From contig CP136063.1 in assembly GCA_032622095.1 (NCBI GenBank), positions 270,563,426 through 270,627,425 of the forward strand: 64,000 nucleotides of DNA, in the 5' to 3' direction. The DNA is from Siphonodentalium dalli (Eukaryota; Mollusca; Scaphopoda; Gadilida; Siphonodentaliidae). The translations under genes were made by a program, and so were the position numbers. Below, piece after piece: positions 24,276-37,432 of this stretch. Position 1 is the first letter of the stretch. Each line of letters begins with the position of its first letter. The notes under the pieces were generated by a model. It was not told the DNA's origin and made no database searches. It saw nothing but the letters and a program-made list of their open reading frames with translations.

Positions 24276-24403
24276 TTGTATATTTTGTTTACTTCAATGC
24301 CTACATACATTTAGTTCAAGCATTTATAGACCTATTTCGATACCGGGAAAACTTAAAAGGGGAAGCATGTATTTTGAGACGCAAACCGCCATATGGCTTT
24401 AGA

Positions 24404-24913
24404 TTAATAGCATGGGAGGCCTTCCTTGTCGAAATATTCATATTTGTTCCAACCACACAAACAGACAGACTATTACAATGTACATAGTTTTGTTCATACA
24501 TGTATATACCACAATCATCGCGTAAATAGCATGCTACCATCAAGATCTACTATGTATTATCTAAACAAGAACCTGGCTGCGTTACAGAGGACAGCGCAAT
24601 TCTATCGGATAATCACACAAACAGTATATAAACGCTCTTTATTATTTCCATTTCAGGAATACACTAACAAAGAACGCTCTTTATGTGTATCAATATAATA
24701 TAAACAAACGCCAGAAAAAGGTAACTTTTTTGAGCACTTGTTTACATAACAATGGGTAAACATCTGATGATAACATAATGTTTATGCGATATGTCTAATT
24801 GCTATACAAACAAAGTCTGTCTATAGTTGAATATTCTTTCTGTTTATGGCGGTTTTCAACGGAGGTGAGTATTTTACCAGCATACCCACCACCAAGGCCT
24901 CCCGTGCCTTTAA
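24404..24913. mobile_element. TTAA-flanked MITE, copy 3 (inverted) in copy A
   Basis: 24,408-24,909 lies between TTAA sites and is the reverse orientation of copies 1 and 2 (TTGTCGAAATATTCATATTTG, TTATGGCGGTTTTCAAC). Copy B of the duplication has a single TTAA at the corresponding position near 25,976. Confidence 0.85.
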
Positions 24914-25426
24914 AACAAAATTTGGAATTAATTATTATTTTGGATTGAGCTGTTTTTTTATTTTGGTAAATAACTATATTCCAATGCTCTGACCAACTTA
25001 GAGCACCACACCCAATGGGTTAACTGGAAAGTCCAGTTGGGCGTGTGTTGACCAAGAAACACGACCCGTGCGCTGTCCGACATTGAACAATCTTGATAAA
25101 GTATGTGCTTTACAAATAAATCGGGAAACGATTGTTACAAAAGGTGGAGCTAGATCTTTCCAGATCGAGAAAAGAATCATAACTCTCCCAACATATATAG
25201 GCGCTGTCGTGCTAGATCAAGAACAGTATCCCAACTCTATCAACAGATGTGGTAAGGAGAGTCAGTATATAATCTCGTTGCTGATAAGATTGCACAATTC
25301 AACGATTCGACTATATGCTTAAGTGTGCCCCATCCGACATTGTTGACTGGCACTCTAATAAACACCTATGTTATACATTGATTGTGGTTTAGTTGCCCGT
25401 TAACGAAAATTTAAGAGCATGATTAT

Positions 25427-26490
25427 AACTCGGAAATGTAACATGGGACAAATATTGGAAATTACTATTGTAATACTGCCTTGTTTATGAAATTTCACCT
25501 GTGCATGTGTATACCCGAGTATTATGAAACCCACTTATTAGGAGGAAGAAAGTCCAGAATAGGGCGATTAGTTGTAACTATACATTATTAAATCTTCAAA
25601 AGGGTAAATTGGCGAGCACGAATACATGTTATACTGGCTTCATATGCTCAGAAAAAAATCATGTTCATTATCACCGCTATTTTGCAGCCGTTTTCAACTT
25701 ATCGCACAGAAGTGAAACAAAACGCTATTTATTATTACCAATCAGGAGTAGACTAACACGGAACGCTCCTTTCTGTTTCATGCCGTGCCTATGGCTTTTG
25801 TTTGGGAACCAAATGCCGTGTTAAAATTGTATTTTGTTCACTCCAATGCGACATGCAGGCACAGGCAATGCCTACAGAAATGTAGTTCAATCATTTATAG
25901 ACCTATTTCGATACTGGGAAAACTCAAAAGGGGAAACATGTATTTTGAGGTGCAAACCGCCATGTGGCTTTATATTAAAACAAAAATTGGAATTAAATCT
26001 TTTTATGGATTGAGCTGTTCTCCATATAATGTTTGTTTTTATTCTGGTAAATAACTATATTCCAATACACTGATCTACTTAGAGCACCACATGCAATGGG
26101 TTAACTGGAAATTCCGGGGCGTGTGTTGACCAAGAAACACAACCCGTGCGTTGTACGACATTGAACACTCTTGACAATGGATGTGCTTTACAAATAAATC
26201 GGGAAACGATTGTTACAAGAGATGGAGCTAGATCTGTCCAGATCGAGAAAAGAATCCTAACTCTCCCAACATATATAGGCGCTGTCTTGCTAGATCAAGA
26301 ACAGAATCCCAACTCTATCAACATAAGTGGTAACGGGAACCAATATATAATCTCGTTGCTGATAAGATTGCATAATTCAACGATTCGATCACATGCTTAA
26401 ATTATGCCCCATCCGATATTGTTGACTGACACTCCAATAAACACGTATGGTATACATTGATTGTGGTTTAGTTGCCCATTAACGAATATT
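25427..26490 (+). repeat. Segmental duplication, copy B (empty sites)
   Basis: Direct tandem copy of the 22.4-25.4 kb segment without its two TTAA insertions. Both copies end with TTAAGAGCATG, which marks the duplication junction. Confidence 0.85.
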
Positions 26491-27480
26491 TAAGAGCATG
26501 GTAGGTGAAAATTTGTGTGAAATCGGACATGAGCGAACGATATTCTTAAACGCGCCAAAATCGTGACAGATAAACACACACACGCTATCACGATATATCA
26601 CGCCCCACATATAGAGCCTCTCACACATATGCACACACATCTCACACACTTCTTATATAGATTATGTGGTGTATATACAAAATATTGATATCCGAATAAA
26701 GTGAAATACCATAAAATGTATAATTTTATTACATCATCCTACTGTTATTCCATTCGTTATCATAATATATAAATATCAATCACCGATATACATGTACAAA
26801 CAAAAGATGACCATACCTTGCAAGTCTAATCCAAAAAAAAACTACCGGAATGTCACATTCAAACTATTATTATATGATTTTGACTGGCTAATAGTGCCAT
26901 ATTGTTAATATTATTATACTACTTGGTCAGTATGTTATCGACCAAAATATATCGGACCTAGGAATACTCATAAGAACCTTATTTCGCGCTCCGCGTATAA
27001 TGTGCCGCATTTCTTGGTATACAGTGGGACATGGTCGTTTTATTTATAGAAACGTGAATTTTTGGAGAGGAAAAGAAGTCGAACTGCCACCCAGAGGCCG
27101 AGTCTGATAAAATATGTGGTTGGGAATTATGGTGATATGCATGAGAAACCTTCAGTGATAAGCCTTATATAGATGTCATAATTTGAAGGATTAGTTGCTT
27201 TAACAGAATTAAGTTGATCATTCGTGAAACCAAAATATTTTATATTCCATAATTACAATCATGGGTATATAATATATGATCTGGATTGCGTTGCAATTTC
27301 TGACAGTGCTATTGCTCGTCAATGCCATACTTCACACCGATACGACGTTACGGTCGTTACCTGGGGCTCATATCGCAGTCCCAATCAAACTAACCAGGTA
27401 ATAGACTGTAATAGTCCAATAATTATTATTGGAGACTGCCCATCAATCGTACTCCTTGTCATACTTGATTATGGTTAGGC
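26491..27480. other. No gene seen
   Basis: AT-rich spacer with CACA-rich patches near 26,570-26,650. No supported coding sequence. Confidence 0.4.
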
Positions 27481-27660
27481 CCAGTTTCATAAAAGCAACT
27501 GACATAGTTGAGACGTAAGATGGTCTTAAGTTCAAACTTCAGTCGTAAGTGCGTTTCACGACCAGTGTCTTACTTAATATAGTATTAATTTTGGTCCTAA
27601 CTTTAAGTCTAACGTGAGGTTCTTAAGAAAAATCCTAAAGTTAAGACATAAGTTATGGTC
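27481..27660. repeat. TAAGT/ACTTA-rich MITE-like repeat
   Basis: CCCAGTTTCATAAAAGC is followed by repeated TAAGATGGTCTTAAG, TCTTAACTT and CTTAAGAAAAATCC motifs in both orientations. Boundaries are not resolved. Confidence 0.35.
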
Positions 27661-27989
27661 CTCCTTTTTTCGGAAATATAGATGGGATCTGGTTCGTGTA
27701 TGTTGTTATAAATAAATTAAAATGAATAACATGTAACTTTACAGTTATCATTGTTGTAACAAAAAGAATATATTTTCATATAATTATTTGAACAGTATTT
27801 GCGATTCAAATCACATAATTGTAATGTTTACAGTAATCATGTGATGACGATTGGTCCGAACATTTCCACATCTAGGATAATAGTGAATGAGTTATACTCA
27901 GCTGTTTGATAAGATCTGATTTCGGCTATTTTTATATGCTTTCCATGCTATATTATTATGTTATAATTTTATTGTAAAATGCCATATTT

Positions 27990-30900
27990 GTAAACACACC
28001 GATCACCACCCATCACACCGGGGGTACCACAACGAGGGGGTGAAAATGGGGTAAGGACTATTTTCGAGACGGTGAGGATTACAACCGATTTGACGGCATG
28101 GGTGGGGGCCAGCCACAAATACACCCTAGAAACACACCTACCCACAACCATCATCCTCGGTGGGGGGGTACCACCGAGGGGGTGAAAATTGGGTATGGAA
28201 AATATTCGAGAACGGTAAGGATTTCAACCAATTTCACGGTATGGGTGGGTGGTCCACACCAAATACTCCATAGAAACACCCCGATCCCCCACCCATCACC
28301 CCGGGGGTACCAACCGAGAAGGTGGAAATGGGGTAAGGCCCACCCCAAATACACCCTGGATATACCCCGATCCCCACCCACCACCCCGTGGGTACCACCC
28401 AAGGGGGTGAAAATGGGGTATGGACCATTTTCGAGAATGGTAAGGATTTCAACCAATTTCATGGTATGGGTGGGTGGTCCACACCAAATACTCCATAGAA
28501 ACACCCCGATCCCCCACCCATCAACCCTGGGGTACCAACCGAGAAGGTGGAAATGGGGTATGGACCATTTTCGTAAACGGTAAGGATTTCGACCGATGTG
28601 ATGGTATGGGCGCGTGGCACACCCAAATACACAATATAAACACCATCGCCCCTCAACATCACTCCCGGAGGTACAACCCGAGGGGTGAAAATGGGAACTG
28701 ACAATCTTCGAGAACGGTAAGGACATCGACCGATTTGACAGCATGGATGGGTGGTTCGTCCCAAATAAACCATAGAAACACCCGAACCCCACCATCACCC
28801 GGGGGGGGGATTACCACTACGATGGGTAAACATTGGGTATGGACCATTTTCGAGAACGGTACGGATTTAGACCGATTTGATGTCACTTGGGTGGGTGGCC
28901 CGCCTCTATACACCATAGAAAAAACCCACCCATCTGTCAGCCGGGGGTACCTCCCAAGGGGGTGAAAATAAGGTACATGTATCGACCATTTTCGAGAAGG
29001 TAAGAATTTCGACCGATTTGACTACATGGTAGGGTGGCCCGCCAAAACACCACCCTAGAAATATTCCGACCCCTCCAATCACCCGAAGGTACCACCCGAG
29101 TTGTGAAAATGGGGGATGAACCATTTTCGAGAACGGTAAGGGTTTCGACCGATTTGACGGCATGGTGGGTGGCCCGCTCCAAATACACCCTAGAAACACC
29201 GAGACCCCCATCCATCACCACGGGAGTCCCACCCGAGGGGGTGAACATGGGGTATGGAACATTTTCGAGAACGGTAAGGATTTCGACCGATTTGACGTTA
29301 TGAATGGGTTGCCCGCCACAAACACGCCCTACAAACGTCCCGACCCCCATCACCACGGGAGGTAGGCTACCACCCGAGGGGGTAAAATGGGGTATGGACC
29401 ATTTTCGAGAACAGTAAAGATTTCAACCAATTTGACGGCATGTGTGGGTGACCCGCCAAAAATAGACCCTGGAAACGCCCCGATCCCCCACCACCACCCC
29501 GGCGGTACCACCCCGAGGAGATGAAAATGGGGTATGGACCATTTTCGAGAAAGGTAAGGACTTCAACCGATTTGACGACACGGGTGGGTGGCTTACGCAA
29601 ATACACCATAGAAACACACGATCGCACACCCATCACCACCGTGGGTACCACCCGAGGGGTGAAAATGGGGTATGGACAATTTTCGAGAACGGTAAAGATT
29701 TCAACCAATTTGACGGCATGTGTGGGTGACCCGCCCAAAATAGACCCTGAAAACACCCCGATCCCCACCCACCACCCCGGCGGTACCACCCCGAGGAAAT
29801 GAAAATGGGTTATGGACCATTTTCGAGAAAGGTAAGAACTTCAACCGATTTGACGGCACGGGTGGGTGGCTTATGCAAATACACCATAGAAACACACGAT
29901 CACACACCCATCGCCACCGTGGGTACCACCCGAGGGGTGAAAATGGGGTATGGACCATTTTCGAGAACGGTAAGGATTTCAACTGATTTGACGGCGTGGG
30001 TGGGTGGTCATCCACAAAACAAATACACACTAGAAACACACCTACCCCAACCATCATCCCCTGGGGTACCAACCGAGGGGGTAAAAATGGAGTATGGACA
30101 ATATTCCAGAACGGTAAGGATTTCAACCGATTTGACGGTGTGGGCGGGTAGCACACCCCAAATACACAATAGAAACACCCCACAACCGGGGAGTACCACC
30201 CGAGGGGTGAAAATGGGGTATGGACCATTTTCGAGAACGGTAAGGATTTCGACCGATTTGACGTCATGGGTGGGTGGCTAGCCCAAAATACAACATAGAA
30301 ACACCCGAACCCCACCGATCACCCGGGGGGGGGGGGGGTAACACTCCAAGGGGGTGAACATTGGGTATGGACCATTTTCGAGAACGGTAAGTATTTCGAC
30401 CGATTTGAAGGCATTTTGGGTGGGTGGCCCGCATCGAATACACCACAGAAAAACCACAACAACATGTCAGCTGGGGGGTACCACGCAAGGGGGTGAAAAT
30501 GAGGTATCCACCATTTTCGAAAAGGAAATGATTTCAAACCGATTTGACTAGATGGGAGGGTGGCCCGCCAAAACAACACCATCGAAACACCCCGACACCA
30601 CCATCATCACAGGAGGTACCAGCCCGAGGGGGTGAAAATGGGGTATGGACCATTTTCGAGAATTGTAAGGATTTCGACCGATTTGACGGCATGGGTCGGT
30701 GGCCACCACGAGATGAAAATGGGGTATGGACCATTTTCGAGAAAGGTAAGGACTTCAACCGATTTGATGGCACGGGTGGGTGGCCCACCCCAAATACACC
30801 ATAGAAACACCCCGACCCCACCAATCAGCCCGGATGTACCAGCCAGATGGGGTATGGAACATTTTCGAGAACGGTAAGGATTTCGAACGACGGCATGGGT

Positions 30901-32612
30901 CGGTGCCAGCCACAAATACACCCTAGGAAACCCCAGACCCCACCAATCACCCCGGTGGTACCCGCCCGAGTGGAGTGAAAATGGGGTATGGAATATTTGC
31001 GACAACGGAAAAGATTTCGACCGATATGACGGCATGGGTCGGCGACCCGCCCCAAATACACCATAGAAACACCCAGACCCACACCCTTCACCACGGGGGT
31101 ACACACCAAGGTGGTGAGCATGTGGTATGGACCATTTTCGAGAACGTTACTGATTTCGACCGATTTGGCGGTATGATTGGGTGGGCTGCCACAAACAAAC
31201 CCGTCATCACCCGTGGGAGGTAGGCTACCACCCATGGGGGTAAATATGGGGTATGGACCATTTTTGAGAACGGTAATGATTTCAATCAATTTGACGGCAT
31301 GTGTGGGTAATCCGCCCCAAATAGACCTAGAAACAGCCCGATCCCCACCCATTACCCCCGGCGGTACCAACCCGAGGAGATGAAAATGGGGTATGGACAA
31401 TTTTCGAAAAAGGTAAGGATTTCAACTATTTTGACGGCATGGGTATGTGGCCCACCCCAAATACACCATAGCAACACCCCGATCCCCCACCCATCACCCC
31501 GAGGGTACCAACCGAGCAGGTGAAAATGGACCATTTTAGAGAACGGTAATGATTTCGACTGATTTGACGTTATGGGCGGGTGGCACACCAAATACACGAT
31601 AGAAACACCCCTCGCCCCTCACCATCACTCTCAGTGAATACCACCCGAGGGGTGAAAATGGGATACGGGCCATTTTCGAGAACGGTAAGGACTTTGACCG
31701 ATTTGACGGCATGGGTGGTGGTCCGCCCCAAACACACCAAAGTAACACCCGAACCCCATCCATCACCCGGGGGGGGGGGGGGGCTGTTAACACTCCGATG
31801 GGGTGAACATTGGGTATGGGCCATTCTCGAGAACAGTAATGATTTCGACCGATTTGACGGAATTTTGGGTGGGTGGCCCGCATCAAATACAACATGGAAA
31901 AACCCCACAAACCTGTCAGCTGGGGGTACCACCCAAGGGGGTGAAAATGATGTATCGATCATTTTCGAGAAGGTAAGGATTTCGACCAATTTGACTAAAT
32001 AGGAGGGTGGTCCGCCACAACTACATCCTAAAAACACCCGACCCTACCAATCACCCCGGGAGTACGAGCTCGAGGGGGTGAAAATGTGGTATGGACCATT
32101 TTCGAGAACGGTAAGGATTTCAACCAATTTGACGGTATGTGTGGGTGACCAGCCACATATTCACCATAGAAACACACATACCCCAACCATCATCCCCAGG
32201 GGGACCACCTCCACCCCGAAGGGTGGAAATGGAGTATGGACAATATTCGAAAACGGTAAGGATTTCGACCGATTTGACGGCATGGGTGGGTGGTCCTCCT
32301 CAAATACACCATGGAAAAACCTCACCCAACCTGTTAGTTGGGGGTACCACAAAGGGGGTGAAAATTAGGTATCGACCATTTTCGAGAAGGTAAGGATTTC
32401 GACCCATTTGACTAAATTGGAGGGTGGCAGACCAGAAGCACACCCTAGAAACACATTGACCCCACCAATCAGCCCGGAGGTACCAGCCCGACGGGGTGAA
32501 AATGGGATATGGACCATTTTCGAGAACGGTAAGTATTTCGACCAATTTGACGGCATGTATCGGTGGCCCGCCCCAAATACACTATAGAAACACCCAGACC
32601 CCCATCCATTGT
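27990..32612. repeat. 4.6-kb satellite array, about 33 units of about 140 bp
   Basis: The anchor TTTTCGAGAACGGTAAGGAT recurs about 33 times from 28,058 to 32,518, usually 130-150 bp apart. One gap of about 228 bp near 28,200-28,428 and one short unit near 30,653-30,734 break the pattern. Each unit also holds GATTTGACGGCATGGGTGGG, ACACCATAGAAACACCCC and GGGTACCACCCGAGGGGGTG. The array starts and ends at about the same phase of the unit. Long open frames on both strands are by-products of the GC-rich repeat. It directly abuts retroelement sequence on its right. Confidence 0.95.
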
Positions 32613-32862
32613 AGGAATAATGGGTGAGTATGTGATTTTGGATACGTGATGTCGTTGAGAAGTATTTTGATACATGATTATGAATGTTCGATATCAGTTG
32701 TCATCTGATATAAATCATATGTTTCCGTACTTTCGTTTGACCAATTCGTTGTATCATTTGAACGGCTGCTAAATGAGTGGGAATTATTGGATGAGGTAGA
32801 TTGGAGATTAGCTAGTGATGAATTATTGTGGCATGTGTTTGGCGTTCGGTGTATATAATTTA

Positions 32863-34284
32863 CTATGCCGGCCGCATTTTTTGGATGCCCGACTCGACAT
32901 TGTTTCTGATGTAGTATTGTAAATTTTCTGTCGTAATGATTTTGTGTTTTATGATATTTGGCTCCTGTGGTTGGGAACTTGAATGGTCGCTGGACGAAAA
33001 TTGCGGGGGTGAATGGTTGTCTGTCTTATTAAATTGCTTCGAAGCCATGAATCTGTTGACCAATTCAGCCAATGGTATTGAAGAGCTGTCGTCTGTGTTT
33101 GATCGTCCAAGTTGAGCGAGTTTAATTGCCGTTGTTTTGAGGTCATCGTCTGATTCTAAAGTAGATTGAGAGATAATACTATCAATATTGGTTTCACTCG
33201 GTGGAAATGCAAATCGATTATGTCGTTTATTCTTAAAAAGAGTGGGTCGTTGAGGTGTTGGCCAATTAACAGGGGATGGTTTGATGTGTTTAGCATGTGA
33301 TTTTGTTAATTTTGCAGACAGGTCATGTCTTAGTATGGAAGATATGGGGCCTGTTTGTTTTAAGATGCGCCAAAATGGCTCATATTTAAATGAAAATTTG
33401 TGATTTGGTTGGTGGATTTTGTAAAAGACGGATTGGCCTATTTTAAAGGTTGGAATAGATCCAGATCTGTTCCGTTTGTGGTTGCGAGAGGCTGTTTCGA
33501 GATGAGATTTTGTAGTTTTAAAAATAATGTGTTGATTTTGAAGCGTGGTGGCTAAAAAATCGTCTCCTAAATACTTTACTCTGTGTGTTAAAATTCGGTC
33601 TATGCTTATCTGTGGTTCTCTAAAAAAAAGTCAGAAAAAATGGTGAATGTGTATGTACACTGGAACAATTGAAGTTCATTGCTTGTGATGCATAATTTAG
33701 AGATAGGTCCCAATTTTCTACATTTGCTTGGGTGATTGTTGAAATAATTGATGCCAAACTTCTATGCGATCGTTCACTTTTTCCATTGCTCTACGGATTA
33801 GAGAAGCTTGTCAAACGGATAGGGTAATATGTTGGATAGGGTAATATTTACAAAATTCAGTGAAGGTTGAGTTTGGAAATTCGGAGCCGTTGTCCGTAAG
33901 AATTGATTCCGCATAGCCGAATAGAGTGAAATACTTTGAGTTCAATCTTTCTAAAATTGTATCAACCATTTTGTTAGGTAATGCGTATGCTAAAGTATGT
34001 AATGAAAACTGATCAATAATAGTTAAGATAAATCTATTTCCAGATTGTGTTTTGGGGGCAAATGGTCCCATAGGATCAATGGCAATTAGTTGTCCTGGTC
34101 TCGATGGGGCAGTGATTGGTTGAAGCGGGATTTTTGGAATGTAAGCATTTCGTTGTCGGCATGTATGACAATTGTTTATGTATGTGACAATTTTTGCAAA
34201 CAACTGGGGTGTGTAATATCTGTTTCGTATGGTCGCATAGAGCGATTGTACCGCTCTATTTTCGAGACTGTCATATTGTGATAT
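32863..34284 (-). pseudogene. Integrase and pol C-terminal tail (broken)
   Basis: This is the retroviral-type integrase that would insert the cDNA into chromosomes. The downstream zinc-finger cysteines (CHTC) lie near 34,170. The catalytic core shows its first Asp in AIDPMGPF, the second in TDNGSEF near 33,890, and a candidate Glu in a SNGKSE context near 33,780 in another frame. A stop at 33,811 coincides with a duplicated GGATAGGGTAATAT, which probably shifted the frame. A GPY/F-like segment (KYEPFWRI) near 33,380 and a hydrophilic tail to 32,863 follow. No chromodomain is seen. The upstream zinc-finger half is separated by the foldback insertion. Confidence 0.8.
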
Positions 34285-35559
34285 GACTTCTTCACAGGTC
34301 CCCAGAACAAAAATTGACCCCACCCCCAATAATACTTAATCCTATAGAAAGGTATCCAACTTGGCACGGCCTAATTTTTTATTAGTTTTACAATGTCCAC
34401 AATCAGGTTAAAATACACCAAAATAATTTTGTAACATAAATGCCTCATATATAGTTAGAAAGATATGTTATTACTCTTCAATTTGACGCATCCCTTGTAA
34501 AAATTGGTTAAGAAAAACTCTGGTTATGAGCACAGGTCTGACCCAAACCGACTGTAAAATTTCACTCGTTCGACATGATGTCCGCTAAACTCGGTAAAAA
34601 AGTGCGATTTTTACACCGACTTGGGCTTCAAAAACACAATCGACGGTTAGTAGAATATATATATTATACATCATTAGCAGCGGAATTGTTTACTGACCCA
34701 CCCAAACCAATCACGCTACATCACGGCATCGTATCTCTCGTATTTATTGAAAAATTCAGTTTCATAAACCCGGAAGGAAAGTGAATTTTTCCAAAGGCAG
34801 CCAATGGTGTTCGGGCGCATATGTGTACTCTCTATAGTTCATACCCAACATAATATATAACGAAGAAGTAGTGTATACTACTGTATATACGCTCTAAATA
34901 TTTATGGAGTTATATTTCTGTCCATATATATGTTTTCAAATCGGCATTGGTGTTAATTCAGTCTTTGTGTATTTATTTAACTATATATTGTGTTGGGTAT
35001 GAACTATAGAGAGTACACATATGCGCCCGAACACCAATGGCTGCCTTTGGAAAAATTCACTTTCCTTCCGGGTTAATGAAACTGAATTTTTCAATAAATA
35101 TGAGAGATACGATGCCGTGATGTAGCGTGATTGGTTTGGGTGGGTCAGTAAACAATTCCGCTGCTAATGATGTATAATATATATATTCTACTAACCGTCG
35201 ATTGTGTTTTTGAAGCCCAAGTCGGTGTAAAAATCGCACATTTTTTTACCGAGTTTAGCGGACATCATGTCGAACGAGTGAAATTTTACAGTCGGTTTGC
35301 GTCAGACCTGTGCTCATAACAAGAGTTTTTCTTAACCAATTTTTACAGGGGATGCATCAAATTGAAGAGTAATAACATATATTTCTAACTATATATGAAG
35401 CATTTATGTTACAAAAATTATTTTGGTGTATTTTAACCTGATTGTGGACATTGTAAAACTAATAAAAAATTAGGCCGGGCCAAGTTGGATACCTTTCTAT
35501 AGGATTAAGTATTATTGGGGGTGGGGTCAATTTTTGTTCTGGGGACCTGTGGACTTCTT
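34285..35559. mobile_element. Palindromic foldback element with 8-bp target duplications
   Basis: The element is 34,293-35,551 (1,259 bp). It starts CACAGGTCCCCAGAAC and ends GTTCTGGGGACCTGTG. The left arm (34,293-34,860) and right arm (34,983-35,551) are almost perfectly complementary over about 568 bp, with a 122-bp non-palindromic centre. GACTTCTT flanks both sides (34,285-34,292 and 35,552-35,559). An 8-bp duplication is typical of hAT transposition. The same 60-70-codon frame appears in each arm on opposite strands, as expected from the palindrome. It interrupts the retroelement's integrase. Confidence 0.9.
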
Positions 35560-37294
35560 GTGCTATTTTGTCCGTTATGTATATTCTTAATTTAAGTATG
35601 TCATTATATATTGATATATAGTGTAAGATACCATCTTTAAGAATAAAGGTTTTTGCTAATTTTTCGGGTATATTTGTTGATTGCATTTGTTTGATAATCT
35701 CGGTGATTGTGTGGTCTCCTGATTGTTCATCTCTTGTGTTAGTTATAGGAGGAAGGACCGGGCTGTCCTCAAGATCAACTTCTGATCCAGTATAAGTCTT
35801 CTTTTTTGTTTGTTTGTTTCGTTTTGAAAATTCTTGAATAACTTTCATGTCAAGGATATTGACATCATGTACAAGGGGATTGGTGGGTGGATTTGGGTAG
35901 CTATCTGTGCAAGAATTGATGCACGGGTGTGTGTCGGGGTTTATACGACAGCAAAAATCGGCCGTAACATTGTTCGTGCCTTTAATATAAGTAATTTTTG
36001 GGTTCAATGCTGATATTTCCAACAACCATTTTTAAACATGTGGATGAGGGGTAAGTGATCTGTTTTAATCTCTACTTGGGAGCCTTGTAAGTATAATTTA
36101 AGTTGCCTTGCAAACGTGTATATAACAAATGCTTCTTTTTCTGTGACAGAATAATTCCTTCGTGATTTGTTAAGTTTTTTACTGGCGAATGCGATTGGTA
36201 GTTCAACGTGTTTATCATCTTGGCTATTAGCATATTGTGATAGGATTGCACCGATACTATGAATAGATGCATCAATTTTGAGAATGAAAAGTTTGTCGGG
36301 ATCTGGATAAGCTAAAATAGGGGCAGTTGCTAAGCTTTCTTTAAGTTTGTCAAATGCTGTTTGGCATGGCGTATCCCATACGAATTTAGCATATTTAGCT
36401 GTGAGATTGATTAAAGGCAATGTCGTGGATGCGAAAGTAGGAGAATATGATCTGTAAAAATTAAGAATTCCAAGTAATCTGCGGACTTCTTTAACTGATT
36501 TCAGAGGTGGTAGAGACTTGATAATTGAAATATGTTCAGGATCAGGGTATGTGCCATTGTCGGAAATAATATGTCCTAAAAATTTGACTTGTGGTTGGCA
36601 AAATTTAGATTTCGATAGTTTAACTATTAAGCCGTATTCCCTGAGTCTGTCAAATAGTTTTGTGAGCTGTTGTATATGCATTTGAGGATCGGAACTATGA
36701 CTGATCAGATCATCAACAAAACCTTCTACAAATGGGAGGTCATGGAGGGCCATATTCATGAGTTTTAAAAAAACCCTGAGCTCGAGACATATCCCATTGG
36801 AGCTCTTTGATAGCTGTATTGACCTTCCGACGTGTTCATAGTTAGAATTGGAACATGTTCGGGTTCAACTCCGATAACATGGTAGGCATTTGATAAATCA
36901 AAGATACTGAAGATGGTTGAGCCAAGTAACTTGGACGATATTTCTGTAAAACTAGGCATAGTCCATTTTAATGGAATGGAAACATCATTGAGTTTTCTCA
37001 GATCGATCACCAATCGGTAATTAGGGTACCGTCAGGGTTGGGTGTGGATTTACGGATGAGGAGACTGGGAAATCCCCACGAGGAATGGGCAGTGGGTTTA
37101 ATGGTGTCTGCATCTAATAATGTTTTAATCTCGGCAGCCATAATCCGTTGTTTGTTAAGCGGTGTTGGGTATTTTTTGCAAAAAATAGGTAAAGTATTTG
37201 GTTTGAGGTCGATTTTCATTTTAATTTTTGGACAATATCCTATCTTGTTTATGTCATTTGTAAAAACGTCAGGATAGTGTGATACTAGTTGCAA
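35560..37294 (-). pseudogene. Reverse transcriptase and RNase H of the gypsy-type element (broken)
   Basis: The polymerase that copies the element RNA. RT motifs seen in order are SSWGFPSLLIRK near 37,080, LVIDLRKLN near 37,000, FSIFDLSNAYHV near 36,890 and the catalytic GFVDDL near 36,720. RNase H follows with ILKIDAS near 36,285, TEKEAF near 36,145, KTDHLPL near 36,060 and IKGTNNVTAD near 35,970. Frames change near 37,010, near 36,765 beside a T-run, and near 36,015. The last part (to 35,560) reads toward the integrase zinc finger and is cut by the foldback element. Not functional as it stands. Confidence 0.9.
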
Positions 37295-37432
37295 TATTTG
37301 CTGTTTAAGGTGTTGAGGTGCTACAATATCATCGATAGATATAGGTTGAGTCTTGGTGATTGGAGGGTTAACGTCTTGCCGGTCACCTATGGTGTTGATA
37401 CTGTGGTTGGTTGGCGGAGATGAGTTAATGTT

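Larger units (their letters stand above)
22434..25426 (+). repeat. Segmental duplication, copy A (carries two insertions)
   Basis: This segment and 25,427-26,490 share nearly all sequence once two insertions are removed (22,838-24,269 and 24,408-24,909). Landmarks common to both are GTATTATGAAACCCACTTATT, TTATAGACCTATTTCGATAC, GAGCACCACA and AATAAATCGGGAAACGATTG. The net length is about 1.05 kb in each copy. Frames in the two copies are not conserved at the protein level, so no gene is called. Confidence 0.85.

Noticed and set aside
25068-26400. Two 84-codon frames of equal length in the duplicated segments, as a possible conserved gene
   Set aside because: Both begin with GTG rather than ATG, and most base differences between the copies change the amino acid; there is no sign of purifying selection.
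28098-32556. Many open frames of 60-215 codons on both strands
   Set aside because: They lie in a GC-richer satellite with a unit near 140 bp, not a multiple of three, so frames drift from unit to unit; the peptides are translations of the repeat.
34575-35239. Matching 60-70-codon frames on opposite strands
   Set aside because: They are the same sequence read from the two arms of the palindromic element; no motif is recognised.
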